Source of the DNA: Aeromicrobium sp. Leaf350
GTDB lineage: Bacteria > Actinomycetota > Actinomycetes > Propionibacteriales > Nocardioidaceae
Length of the DNA: 64,000 bases
Direction: 5' to 3'
Assembly (NCBI RefSeq): GCF_916858655.1
Contig: NZ_CAKASL010000003.1
Span: 248,001-312,000 of the forward strand
Positions within the stretch are counted from its first letter, which is position 1. Every line of letters begins with the position of its first letter. Shown in pieces: positions 53,757 to 62,603 of the stretch. The notes under the pieces were generated by a model. It had not been told where the DNA came from. It made no database searches and was given only the letters and a program-made list of their open reading frames with translations. Both the position numbers and the translations under genes were made by a program.

Positions 53757-54599
53757 ATGACGAACACCCAGGTCTGGTTCATCACCGGAGCCAGCCGCGG
53801 CATGGGCATCGACATCGCCCGGGCGGCACTCGCCGCCGGTCACCACGTCGTCGCCACCGGCCGCGACCCCCAGAAGGTCGAGGACGCCGTCGGCGCCCAC
53901 GAGAACCTCCTGACCGTCGCGCTCGACGTCACCGACCCCGACGCGGCCGAGCGCGCTGCCCAGGCCGCAGTCGAACGCTTCGGTCGCATCGACGTGCTGG
54001 TCAACAACGCCGGCAACTTCTACGCCGGCTACTTCGAGAACATCAGCCCTGCCCAGCTCCGCGCCCAGATGGAGACCAACTTCTTCGGTCCGCTCAACGT
54101 GACCCGCGAGGTCCTGCCCGTGATGCGGGCCCAGCGCTCCGGCCAGGTCATCACCATCACCTCCGCGGCCGGGCTCATGGGCCAGGAGTTCTGTGCCGCC
54201 TATGCGCCGTCGAAGTTCGCCCTCGAGGGATGGATGGAGTCGCTGCACTACGACCTCGCCCCGTTCGGGATCAGCACGATGGCGGTCGAGCCGGGCTTCT
54301 TCCGCACCGAGCTCCTCGTCGAGGGCGCCTCGACGATCTGGCCCGAGCTGGAGATCGAGGACTACGCGACTCGCACCGAGCAGACCATCAAGGCCTGGTC
54401 CGGCATGAACGGCCAGCAGGTCGGCGACCCGGCCAAGCTCGCCGGCGCACTCGTCACGCTGTCGGACTCCGGCGATCTCCCCCGACGTTTCGTCGCCGGC
54501 AGCGACGTCATGGCCGGCGTCGAGCAGAATCTCGCCACCATCCAGGGCCAGATCGACGCGCACCGGGAGCTGTCGGCCTCCCTCGCCCTCGATGCGTGA
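53757..54599 (+). CDS. Short-chain dehydrogenase/reductase
   Basis: A 280-residue classical SDR. NAD(P) motif ITGASRGMG, NNAG, and the catalytic Ser in ITITSAAGL with Tyr/Lys in YAPSKFA. ATG 53757 with AAGGAGCAGTC. Probably controlled by the divergent XRE regulator. Its C-terminus matches the broken fragment on the island at 42173-42439, so a homologous gene was once carried there. Confidence 0.94.
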   Translation: MTNTQVWFITGASRGMGIDIARAALAAGHHVVATGRDPQKVEDAVGAHENLLTVALDVTDPDAAERAAQAAVERFGRIDVLVNNAGNFYAGYFENISPAQLRAQMETNFFGPLNVTREVLPVMRAQRSGQVITITSAAGLMGQEFCAAYAPSKFALEGWMESLHYDLAPFGISTMAVEPGFFRTELLVEGASTIWPELEIEDYATRTEQTIKAWSGMNGQQVGDPAKLAGALVTLSDSGDLPRRFVAGSDVMAGVEQNLATIQGQIDAHRELSASLALDA

Positions 54600-54666
54600 G
54601 CCAGCTGACGTCAGGTCGAGACGATGACGGGCTCAGCGCTGCGACTCGGTGGAGGTGCGTCGGCGT

Positions 54667-55110
54667 TCAGGCGGATTCCGGTGCGGCGTCGATGATGCCC
54701 TGGCCGGTCTCGGGGTCGAAGGGCACGGACTCGTGCTGGTGGACGATCTTCCAGGTGGCGTCGACGCGGCGGCAGACGAGCGTGGTTCGTACCCACATGT
54801 CGACCTCACCTCCGGCCGTGAGGGTGCCGGTCACGTGGTAGCGGAAGGCGCAGTACCCGAGAGTGCTGTCGGCATCGACCTCGAGCTCGTGCACCTCGTA
54901 CCCCGGCCCGACGGAGTACGAGTCCACCCAGGCGGTGAGTGCTTCAGCCACAGCGGAGGTGCCGCGAGTTCTCGCGGGTGGGAGGACGGGGAAGCTCAGC
55001 ACCTGGGTGTCGTGCGCGTCGATGAGCGTTGATGCGTCCCCGGCTCCCACCGCCCGCACCCGGTCGGCGATGAACTGGCGCAGCTCGTCCTGGAGCGACT
55101 CGGTCGTCAT
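54667..55110 (-). CDS. SnoaL-like / NTF2-fold protein
   Basis: A 147-residue cone-shaped alpha/beta-barrel protein: GDASTLIDAHDTQVLSFPVL at the N-terminal part, ending in TLVCRRVDATWKIVHQHESV, typical of SnoaL-like/ketosteroid-isomerase-like proteins that pair Trp-Lys-Ile-Val-His-Gln-His. It may be an isomerase, hydroxylase-like or ligand-binding protein. ATG 55110. Confidence 0.82.
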   Translation of the reverse strand: MTTESLQDELRQFIADRVRAVGAGDASTLIDAHDTQVLSFPVLPPARTRGTSAVAEALTAWVDSYSVGPGYEVHELEVDADSTLGYCAFRYHVTGTLTAGGEVDMWVRTTLVCRRVDATWKIVHQHESVPFDPETGQGIIDAAPESA

Positions 55111-55165
55111 GCCTCCAGTCTCACCCCTCCTCAGAGCACTGCCACTCGAAGGCGAGGCGACAGCC

Positions 55166-55318
55166 ATGAGCACCTGGGCGAGGAGGTCTTCGCCCAGATG
55201 ATGCCTTCGGGGCACCATCGAGGGCGAGACGCTCGGCCACGCCGGCGACAAGCACCTCGCGATGATGGATGGCACGCCCGTGCGCTTCTCCAAGCCGTTC
55301 CGCTCGCTCTCGGCAGCG
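55166..55318 (+). pseudogene. Possible frameshifted gene fragment of unknown family
   Basis: Two adjacent plus-strand frames look protein-like and join by a frameshift near 55211: HEHLGEEVFAQMM then GTIEGETLGHAGDKHLAMMD and GTPVRFSKPFRSL. There is no clean start or stop and the neighbours are on the other strand. The family is not recognised. It could be chance; low confidence. Confidence 0.25.
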
Positions 55319-55347
55319 CGTGGCCGAGGTCCGGCCAGCAGGTCCCG

Positions 55348-55710
55348 TCAGGAGAACGCCGTGCGCACCAGGCCGGCGATCTTCGCGAGCGTGGCGTCGT
55401 CGATGGAGTCGAGGAACCAGGCTGACGGCTTGAGCGTGGTGTCGGGCTCCTGCTCGACGGCGGCCTTCTCCGAGATGCCGAACGACATCACGCCGTCGTC
55501 GAGGCGGAAGAACACCAGGACGGGCGTGCTGCGCCCCGCGGCATAGCCGGGCATCCCGTACCAGATGCGGGGCTTGACCTTCGGTCCCGCCGCGAGGATC
55601 GTCTCGTGCAGCTGGGTGCCGATCGACCTGAACGGCTCGGGCCATGCGGCGATCTTGTCCTGGACCGCCGTCAGGTCGGCCGTCGCCTTGTCGGGCTTCG
55701 TCGTGGACAC
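55348..55710 (-). CDS. DUF1801 domain protein
   Basis: A 120-residue protein with the DUF1801 (YdhG/YjbR/CyaY-like) pattern: LHETILAAGPKVKPRIWYGM, GYAAGRSTPVLVFFRL and FGISEKAAV. Function unknown; the family shares the frataxin-like fold. GTG 55710 with GAGGTGGG upstream. Confidence 0.8.
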   Translation of the reverse strand: MSTTKPDKATADLTAVQDKIAAWPEPFRSIGTQLHETILAAGPKVKPRIWYGMPGYAAGRSTPVLVFFRLDDGVMSFGISEKAAVEQEPDTTLKPSAWFLDSIDDATLAKIAGLVRTAFS

Positions 55711-56021
55711 GATGTCCCACCTCTTCTCTCGCGCCGCGTGCGCGGCATGGTGATCACAACCCGCCCGTGGATCGGGGCCGGGTTGCGCAATCTCCATCGC
55801 AGACGTGTCCTGGCCGGGGCCAGTCCTCTCCGCGAACGTGTCAGACGAGCACTTCGTCATCGACTGCGCGAGGGCACAGAGTGCCGCGGCCGACGATACC
55901 AAGCACCCGCCCGGCCAGGTTCATCCGCGTTCGCCGATGAGCTGCAGAGGTTTGGGCCTGGCGCCGGCCGCGTTCCTCACCCACAGTGAAGGTGGGTGGG
56001 GGCCCGGACAGGAGCGCGGTG
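55711..56021. other. Intergenic region with no recognised gene
   Basis: A 311-bp gap between divergent genes. Neither strand gives a convincing coding frame and no RNA motif was recognised. CACCCACAGTGAAGGTGGGTG near 55978-55998 is a small inverted repeat upstream of the sigma-like gene and could be regulatory. Confidence 0.4.
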
Positions 56022-56474
56022 ATGACGGATGAGCTCGCGGGCACGCCTCGGACCCCGGCATCGGAGACGTACGACGAGGTGGGTCAGCGGCTGTACCTGC
56101 TGGCCGGCCTCCTCACCGACGACGACGAGCTCGCCGGACGACTCGTGGTGCGGGCCGTCCTCGCGGAGCCGGCCCGGTCCGAGCTCCAGGCGCTCTCGGC
56201 CGCGATCTACGTCGCGTGGATGGAGCGGTGGGAGCCGTCGTGGGCCGTCGGAGCGGGCGCCGCGTCGAGCACCGGCCTGGTGCAGCAGGTCCACGAGCTG
56301 CCCGCGGAGCACCGCGCCGCCCTGGGACTGTGCAGGTACGGCGGTCACGACTATCGCCGTGCGGCCGCCGTCATGGGGCTCGCACCCGAGCGCGTCGCCG
56401 AGCTGCTCTGCGAGGCCCTCCGTCACCTGGGAACCCCCGCGGCGAGCGGCGCCGAGCCGTCCTCGGCGGCCTGA
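56022..56474 (+). CDS. Sigma-70-like helix-turn-helix protein (ECF-like, degenerate)
   Basis: A 150-residue protein. The C-terminal about 60 residues match sigma region 4: ELPAEHRAALGLCRYGGHDY, then RRAAAVMGLAPERVAELLCE. The N-terminal half retains only a faint region 2 pattern (LLAGLLTDDDELAGRLVVRA). It may be an atypical ECF sigma or an accessory HTH protein. ATG 56022 with AGGAG eight bases upstream. It is convergent with a tiny zinc-finger gene of anti-sigma type. Confidence 0.7.
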   Translation: MTDELAGTPRTPASETYDEVGQRLYLLAGLLTDDDELAGRLVVRAVLAEPARSELQALSAAIYVAWMERWEPSWAVGAGAASSTGLVQQVHELPAEHRAALGLCRYGGHDYRRAAAVMGLAPERVAELLCEALRHLGTPAASGAEPSSAA

Positions 56475-56486
56475 GCCGGCGCGGCC

Positions 56487-56651
56487 TCAGAGGTCGAGGT
56501 CGTCCAGCGCGGCAGACGTCGCCGCGAAGGACACCAGCTCCGCCAGGCACTCGTGGCAGCCACGCAAGTGCGACGCGAAACGCGCGTTCTCGAGCTCGCC
56601 GAGTGACCCCAGCGCGTAGGCGCCCAGGAGGGCGTGGGGGTCGCTCGTCAC
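56487..56651 (-). CDS. Miniature zinc-finger anti-sigma-like protein (54 aa)
   Basis: GTG 56651 opens a frame reading DPHALLGAYALGSLGELENA then RFASHLRGCHECLAELVSFA, the ZAS-type anti-sigma zinc-binding pattern with His and CxxC (HLRGCHEC). The usual C-terminal membrane segment and outer domain are absent. It is convergent with the sigma-like gene, 12 bp apart at the stops, rather than following it as anti-sigma genes normally do. Confidence 0.65.
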   Translation of the reverse strand: MTSDPHALLGAYALGSLGELENARFASHLRGCHECLAELVSFAATSAALDDLDL

Positions 56652-56809
56652 GGGTGTGCGCCCGCTTCCGTGACGTCGGTGGCCCTCATGGAGGTGATTC
56701 GTCACGGAGGGCACCGGCGCTTGGCCGTCGACGCGATCATCTCGGCGACGCGGACTGCTACGGTGCGGCGACAGGCCAGAGCACACCGGCCCACTCGATC
56801 TTGACGACG

Positions 56810-57736
56810 ATGGGCGACGCCGTGACCGGCAGCGATCGAACACCGCGTGACCAGGGCCTTCGCATCCGTGAGGCCAGCGAGCTCCTGGGTGTGCCCGCGG
56901 TGACGTTGCGGTCGTGGGAGCTGCGCTACGGGTTGCCGATGACCCTGCGCAGCGACGGAGGGCACCGGCGCTACACCGAGGCCGCTCTCATCCAGCTGGG
57001 TCTCATGCGCGACGAGATCGCGACGGGGCAGCAGGCCTCGGACGCCGCGCAGAGGGTGCGTGTGCTCCTCGACGAGCTGAGCCCTGCTCGTGCGCGGATC
57101 GACGCCGTCATGGCCGGGTCGGACCGGCGTGACTCCTCCGAGATCGAAGCAGTCCTGCAGGAGTCGTTGGACGACCGGGGGCTCGCTGCGACCCTCGACG
57201 AGGTGGTGCTGCCGGCGATGCGGCAGATCGGCTCGTGGTGGGAGTCGGGTCGCTGCGACGTCGCGCAGGAGCAGTTCACCACCGCCGTCGTGCGAGGGTG
57301 GCTCGCGCGGATGACGACCCTCGCGCCTCCCGCCGCCTCCGGTCAGCAGGTCCTGCTCGCGACGGGGCCGCGCGACATGCACACCCTCGGCATCGAGGCG
57401 CTCGGTGCGGTGCTCCGGACCCAGGGCACGGGATGCCGGGTGCTCGGCGCCCGGACGTCACTCCGTGACCTGGCCGCCGCCGTGTCCGCCACGGAGCCCG
57501 CGGCGGTGGTGATCGTCTCCCACCTCTCCACACAACGACGCTCCGCCATCGAGTCGCTCATCAGCGTCTCGCATGCGGAGTGCCTGACCTTCTACTGCGG
57601 CAACGCGTTCCTGTCACCGAGGTCGCGCCAGCAGGTCCCCGGGGTCTACCTCGGTGAGCGCATGGTCGAGGCGGCCAGCCTGATCCAGCGGGCCGTTCCC
57701 CTGGCGCTCCCGAGCTACGCGCCGGAGGCGGGGTAG
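56810..57736 (+). CDS. MerR family regulator with cobalamin-binding domain (CarH/LitR-like)
   Basis: A 308-residue protein. MerR HTH about 16-85 (RIREASELLGVPAVTLRSWE and GHRRYTEAAL), a B12-binding four-helix region about 95-180, and a Rossmann B12-binding domain about 185-300 with the lower-ligand motif DMHTLG. CarH/LitR proteins repress carotenoid or light-stress genes in the dark using adenosylcobalamin. Around the upper B12 face the sequence is WWESGRCDVAQEQF, where CarH has Trp-His and Glu-His, so two histidines are replaced. ATG 56810. Confidence 0.85.
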   Translation: MGDAVTGSDRTPRDQGLRIREASELLGVPAVTLRSWELRYGLPMTLRSDGGHRRYTEAALIQLGLMRDEIATGQQASDAAQRVRVLLDELSPARARIDAVMAGSDRRDSSEIEAVLQESLDDRGLAATLDEVVLPAMRQIGSWWESGRCDVAQEQFTTAVVRGWLARMTTLAPPAASGQQVLLATGPRDMHTLGIEALGAVLRTQGTGCRVLGARTSLRDLAAAVSATEPAAVVIVSHLSTQRRSAIESLISVSHAECLTFYCGNAFLSPRSRQQVPGVYLGERMVEAASLIQRAVPLALPSYAPEAG

Positions 57737-58335
57737 GCGGAGTCCTTCAGCAGGCGGGCCAGGTGTGCGGCGTTCGCCGCGGCGGTCCGCAGGGCCGTCA
57801 TGGTGGCATCCGGCGACTCGTCGAGGTCGAGGTAGTCGACGCCCTGCATCGCCTCGCCGTTCCAGTAGGTGCCGCCCTGGGCCGGGATCGTGAAGCCGAT
57901 GTCGCCCAGGCCCTGGTACAGGTCGGCGGTGATCTTGTGGGCGCCGTCCTCGTTGCCCACCACGCCCACGACCGCGACCTTGCCGAACATGATCGGGTTG
58001 CCGTCGTCGCGGGTCTCGGACAGCTCGGCGTCGAGGCGCTCGAGCACGCGCTGCGCCTCGCTCGACATGTGGCCGAGCCACGTCGGGGCGACGACCACGA
58101 GGATGTCGGCCCCGCGGACCTGGTCGCGGATCGTGGGCCACGCGTCGCCGTCGCCCATGTCGGCCTCGACACCGGGTGCGATGTCGTGGTCGACCACACG
58201 CACCACGGTGCCGGCGACGTCGAGCTCGGCCAGGGCGTCGAGGAACTGGTGGGCCATCAGGTCGGAGCTGGAGGCCGCCGGGGCGGGCTTGAGCGTGCAG
58301 TTCAGGGCGATGGCGGTCAGCGGGTTCTGGGTCAT
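57715..58335 (-). CDS. NADPH-dependent FMN reductase / flavodoxin-like protein
   Basis: A 206-residue flavodoxin-fold oxidoreductase of the FMN_red family: ALNCTLKPAPAASSSDLMAH at the N-terminus as phosphate-binding loop, ADILVVVAPTWLGHMSSEAQ for the second FMN loop, and AVVGVVGNEDGAHK. ATG 58335. Its last 22 bases overlap the 3' end of the convergent MerR gene. It probably reduces flavin or a quinone; whether it supplies reduced flavin for B12 or LOV chemistry is speculation. Confidence 0.85.
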   Translation of the reverse strand: MTQNPLTAIALNCTLKPAPAASSSDLMAHQFLDALAELDVAGTVVRVVDHDIAPGVEADMGDGDAWPTIRDQVRGADILVVVAPTWLGHMSSEAQRVLERLDAELSETRDDGNPIMFGKVAVVGVVGNEDGAHKITADLYQGLGDIGFTIPAQGGTYWNGEAMQGVDYLDLDESPDATMTALRTAAANAAHLARLLKDSAYPASGA

Positions 58336-58445
58336 GGCTTCCTCGGATCGTGGGTGACTTCCACGAGCCGTGTACCCGGGGTGGGGGCTGGGCACACACC
58401 CAGTCGCTACCGTCATGTGGTGACTTCCCCGAAGGACCCTGGCCC

Positions 58446-60056
58446 GTGACGCCTCCTGCCGCACCGACGTCGAGCCAGTCGGCCGCCGTCCTGACGCAGG
58501 CCGCCCGCCGGCGCACGTTCGCGGTCATCTCCCACCCGGACGCTGGCAAGTCGACGCTCACCGAGGCCCTCGCCCTCCACGCCCACGCGATCACCGAGGC
58601 CGGCGCCACGCACGGCAAGGCGGGGCGCAAGGCGACCGTCTCGGACTGGATGGAGATGGAGCAGGCGCGCGGCATCTCGATCTCCTCGACCGCGCTGCAG
58701 CTCGAGTACGAGGGCACCGTGTTCAACCTGGTCGACACCCCGGGGCACGCCGACTTCTCCGAGGACACCTACCGCGTGCTGTCCGCGGTGGACTTCGCCG
58801 TGATGCTCCTCGACGGCGGCAAGGGCCTCGAGCCGCAGACCCTGAAGCTCTTCGACGTGTGCCGCCGCAGCGGGATCCCGGTCATCACGGTCGTGAACAA
58901 GTGGGACCGGCCGGGCCTGGAACCCCTCGAGCTCATGGACCAGATCCAGACCGAGATCTCCCTCCACCCGACGCCGCTGACCTGGCCGGTCGGTATCGCG
59001 GGTGACTTTCGCGGCGTGATCGACCGTCGGGACGGGACCTGCATCGAGTACCTCCGCACCGCCGGGGGAGCCACGATCGCGCCGCAGGCGATCCACTCCC
59101 CGGAGGAGGCGTCCGAGCTGTTCGGCGAGGTCTGGGAGGCGGCCCGCGAGGAGGCCGACCTGCTCGACGCGTCGGGCAGCACCTACGACCGCGAGACGTT
59201 CCTCGCCGGACAGTCGACGCCGGTCCTCTTCGCCGCCGCTGCGCTGAACTTCGGCATCGGCCAGCTCCTCGACACGATGCTGACGGTGGCACCCGCCCCT
59301 GCGCCGCGCCCCGGTAGTGACGGTCAGCTGCGACCGGTCGACGCTGACTTCAGCGCGTTCGTGTTCAAGATCCAGGCCGGCATGAACACCGCCCACCGCG
59401 ACCACGTGGCTTTCGCGCGCATCTGCTCGGGCGTCTTCCGCCGTGGCGACGTGCTGACTCACGCGCAGAGCGGTCGACCGTTCGCCACCAAGTACGCCCA
59501 GAGCTTGTTCGGCCGGGAGCGCGAGACCGCCGAGATCGCCTACCCCGGTGACGTCATCGGTCTGGTGAACGCCTCGCAGCTGGCCATCGGCGACACCCTG
59601 TTCGCCGACGTGCCGGTGCAGTTCCCGCCGATCCCGAGCTTCGCCCCGGAGCACTTCGCCGTCATCAGGGCCCGCGACACGGGCCGCTACAAGCAGTTCC
59701 GTCGCGGCATCGAGCAGCTCGACCGCGAGGGTGTCGTGCAGGTGCTGCGCTCCAACCTGCGTGGCGACCAGGCGCCGGTGCTCGCGGCCGTCGGCCCGAT
59801 GCAGTTCGAGGTGGTCGTCGACCGCCTGAAGCGGGAGTTCTCCACCGAGGTCAGCCTCGACCACCTCGACTACCAGCTGGCGCTCCAGGTCGACCGGGCC
59901 GGCGCCGACACCGTCAACTCCTCCGCCGGGGCCGAGGTGCTGGAGCGCACGGACGGCACCCTGCTGGCCGTCTTCACCGACCGGTGGCGCATGCAGCGCA
60001 TCGCCCGGGCGAACCCCGAGCTCGTGCTGGAGCCCCTGGCCGCCGGCGTCGTCTGA
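58446..60056 (+). CDS. prfC: Peptide chain release factor 3
   Basis: A 536-residue translational GTPase that recycles RF1/RF2 after termination. G-motifs: SHPDAGKSTLTEA (G1), GISISSTALQ (G2 region), DTPGHADF (G3) and NKWDRP (G4, with Trp for the common Leu or Met). Domain II and III follow, and the length is typical of RF3. GTG 58446 is used, weakly supported by AAGGA 11 bases upstream. Confidence 0.95.
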   Translation: MTPPAAPTSSQSAAVLTQAARRRTFAVISHPDAGKSTLTEALALHAHAITEAGATHGKAGRKATVSDWMEMEQARGISISSTALQLEYEGTVFNLVDTPGHADFSEDTYRVLSAVDFAVMLLDGGKGLEPQTLKLFDVCRRSGIPVITVVNKWDRPGLEPLELMDQIQTEISLHPTPLTWPVGIAGDFRGVIDRRDGTCIEYLRTAGGATIAPQAIHSPEEASELFGEVWEAAREEADLLDASGSTYDRETFLAGQSTPVLFAAAALNFGIGQLLDTMLTVAPAPAPRPGSDGQLRPVDADFSAFVFKIQAGMNTAHRDHVAFARICSGVFRRGDVLTHAQSGRPFATKYAQSLFGRERETAEIAYPGDVIGLVNASQLAIGDTLFADVPVQFPPIPSFAPEHFAVIRARDTGRYKQFRRGIEQLDREGVVQVLRSNLRGDQAPVLAAVGPMQFEVVVDRLKREFSTEVSLDHLDYQLALQVDRAGADTVNSSAGAEVLERTDGTLLAVFTDRWRMQRIARANPELVLEPLAAGVV

Positions 60057-60172
60057 CCGTCAGTCCCGACCGTCCTTGCCGTGCGGTCCTCGCCTCGCGA
60101 TGGGATAATTTCTGGGCGAGCTCGAGCACCCGGGCCGCAATTGCAGCGGTAATCGTGGCTGGAGCTGGTGGC

Positions 60173-62590
60173 GTGGCTGAGACGATGGCAAGCCGGGCCC
60201 AGGCGATCGGTTCCGCAGGCGTGGGGCTCCGGACCATCCTGGGGGAGGCCCCTCTGGCGGTCCTGGTGGTCGACCTCGACTCGGGGCAGGTCGTGCACGC
60301 CAACGACGTCGCGACCCAGCTCGCCCCCGAGGCGCAGCTGCCGGTGCGCCTGGACGCGTGGGGCCGGTCCGCCGGCCTGCGCGACCCGGCGGGCGTCGAG
60401 CTGGAGGACACCGACCACCCGCTCAGCAGGCTCCTGCGGGCCGAGGGCGTGCCCGGGCAGCCGGTCAACGCGCACCGGCGCAGCGAGATCGGTGAGTCGC
60501 GCGAACCCCTGTGGCTGATCGGCATCCCCATGGCGGGGGCGCCGATGCTGGAGTCCCACGCGCTGGTGGTCCTGCTCTCGGTGGAGGAGGCGCAGCACGC
60601 GGAGGACGGTGTGGTGGCGGCCGAGGCGATCGCGAGCCAGGAGGCCCAGCTGCGCCAGCGCGCCGTGCTCGCCACCGGGCTCTCCTTCACCGTGGCCGAC
60701 GCCCGCGAGCCCGACTGCCCCCTGGTGTGGGTCAACCCCGCGTTCACCACCGCCACCGGCTACGAGTTCGACGAGGCGGTCGGCCGGAACTGCCGGTTCC
60801 TCCAGGGCGAGGGCACCGACCGCGACGAGATCGCCCGCATCCGCACCGCGATCCGGAAGCGTGAGCCGGTGGTCGCGACGGTGCTGAACTACCGCAAGGA
60901 CGGACTGGCGTTCTGGAACCAGGTGACCATCACCCCGATCAGCGACGCCGAGGGCGTCGTGACGCACTTCGTCGGGGTCCAGACCGACGTGAGCGGCCGC
61001 GTCTTCGCGGACGTCGAGCGTGACCGCGCGCTGCTCGCCGAGCAGACGGCGCGGGCCGAGGCCGAGGCCGCGCAGGCGCGGCTGAGCCTCCTGGCCGAGG
61101 CCACCCAGGCGGTGGCCGACGAGCTCGAGGAGGCCGACGCGCGAGGTCGGCTGCTCGACCTGATCGTCCCCGACCTCGCCGACTCTGCCGCCCTGTTCCA
61201 GCTCGACCAGCGCGGTTTCGTGACCGACCACATGACCCGGCACCGCGACAGCGACCTGGCCGAGGCCACCGAGCGCCTGGCGGCCGAGGTCCGTCCGCTG
61301 ACACCGCGCGGCGGTCTCGTGCGGGCCCTGCTCGGCGACGACTCGCTGCGGCTCATCACGGACGTCGGTTCGGAGGCGAGCCGCGAGGCGGCCCGCGAGT
61401 TCGTGACCGACCGCAGCTTCCTGCAACGATTCGAGACGTCGCTCGAGGTCAGCTCGACCCTGATCGTCGGTCTCCCGGGCCGCGACTCGATCCGCGACGT
61501 GCTCGTGCTCAACCGCACGGCACAGCGACCGGCCTTCACGAACGACGACGCCACGCTCGCCCAGGAGCTCGGCCGGCGGACCGGTCTGATCCTGGAGAAC
61601 CTGCGCCTGTACGTGACCCAGTCGCGCATCGCCCGCACGCTGCAGCGCAGCCTGCTGCCGACCCTGCCCGAGCTGGGCTGGCTCGACGTCGACGCGCGCT
61701 ACCTGGCCGGCGCGGACGACGCCGAGATCGGCGGCGACTTCTACGACGTCTTCGAGTACCCGGACGGCGGCATCGGCGTCGCCGTGGGCGACGTCGAGGG
61801 TCACGACATCTACGCCGCCGCGGCGATGGGTCAGCTCAAAGGTCTCCTGCGCGCCACGGCCCTGACGCAGCGCGCCATGCCGGCCGCCATCCTCGAGCAG
61901 GTCGACCGCCTGGTCTCCCAGTCGCCGACCCGCCCCTCGCCGGCTCCTCGCGGCGACGACCAGGGTCCGGACCGTCCCGGGGCGCCCGAGCCGGAGAACG
62001 TGGCGCGACTCGCGACGCTGTCACTGGCGCACCTCGAGCCTCCGCGCGCCTCGGCCATCGACTTCTCGCCGGTCAGGGCCCTGTCCGCCGCCGACGAACC
62101 ACCGACCGACGACCCCGAGCAGCTCGAGCGCGTGGGTCTGCGTGACTCCTCGGTCAGCGTCGTGCGCGACGAGATGCGGCCGGGCCCCACCTGGACGCTC
62201 ACGCTCTCCTCGGCCGGGCACCCGCCGCCCCTGACCCGGCTCCCGAACGGCGAGGTCGTCTTCCTCGACCCCCCGTTCGCCCAGGGCCCGCTGCTGGGGC
62301 TCGGACTGACCCGTCGCCGCCACGACGCCACGTTCCTGCTGCCCGCCGGTTCGGTCGTGCTCTTCTACACCGACGGGCTGATCGAGCGTCGCTCCGACCG
62401 CCGCGACGAGGCGGAGCAGCGCCTGATCCGCGCCGCCGCGAGCGCGCCCGACGGGGTCGAGGCGTTCGTCGACCACGTGCTGGCCGAGCTCGTCGGGGAC
62501 CGGTCCGACCGCATCGGCGACGCCGACGACGACGTCGTGGTCGTGGCCCTGTGCCTGCACGAGGAAGAGGCCGAGTCCGCGCGGGCCTGA
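60173..62590 (+). CDS. LOV blue-light receptor fused to GAF and SpoIIE/PP2C phosphatase
   Basis: An 805-residue protein. N-terminal PAS-like domain about 15-140; LOV domain about 165-275 with the photoadduct motif GRNCRFLQG (Cys207), NYRKDGLAFWN and the signalling Gln in FVGVQTDV; a short coiled coil; GAF domain about 315-480; C-terminal SpoIIE phosphatase from about 490 (EIGGDFYDV, GDVEGHD, SSAGHPPPL, FYTDGLIERR). The phosphatase contains an insert of about 50 acidic/Pro-rich residues before the last metal-site strand. Such proteins dephosphorylate STAS-domain anti-sigma antagonists in general-stress cascades. GTG 60173 is chosen for GGAG eight bases upstream; ATG 60185 is an alternative. 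Confidence 0.92.
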   Translation: MAETMASRAQAIGSAGVGLRTILGEAPLAVLVVDLDSGQVVHANDVATQLAPEAQLPVRLDAWGRSAGLRDPAGVELEDTDHPLSRLLRAEGVPGQPVNAHRRSEIGESREPLWLIGIPMAGAPMLESHALVVLLSVEEAQHAEDGVVAAEAIASQEAQLRQRAVLATGLSFTVADAREPDCPLVWVNPAFTTATGYEFDEAVGRNCRFLQGEGTDRDEIARIRTAIRKREPVVATVLNYRKDGLAFWNQVTITPISDAEGVVTHFVGVQTDVSGRVFADVERDRALLAEQTARAEAEAAQARLSLLAEATQAVADELEEADARGRLLDLIVPDLADSAALFQLDQRGFVTDHMTRHRDSDLAEATERLAAEVRPLTPRGGLVRALLGDDSLRLITDVGSEASREAAREFVTDRSFLQRFETSLEVSSTLIVGLPGRDSIRDVLVLNRTAQRPAFTNDDATLAQELGRRTGLILENLRLYVTQSRIARTLQRSLLPTLPELGWLDVDARYLAGADDAEIGGDFYDVFEYPDGGIGVAVGDVEGHDIYAAAAMGQLKGLLRATALTQRAMPAAILEQVDRLVSQSPTRPSPAPRGDDQGPDRPGAPEPENVARLATLSLAHLEPPRASAIDFSPVRALSAADEPPTDDPEQLERVGLRDSSVSVVRDEMRPGPTWTLTLSSAGHPPPLTRLPNGEVVFLDPPFAQGPLLGLGLTRRRHDATFLLPAGSVVLFYTDGLIERRSDRRDEAEQRLIRAAASAPDGVEAFVDHVLAELVGDRSDRIGDADDDVVVVALCLHEEEAESARA

Positions 62591-62603
62591 CCCGATCCCT
62601 GGG

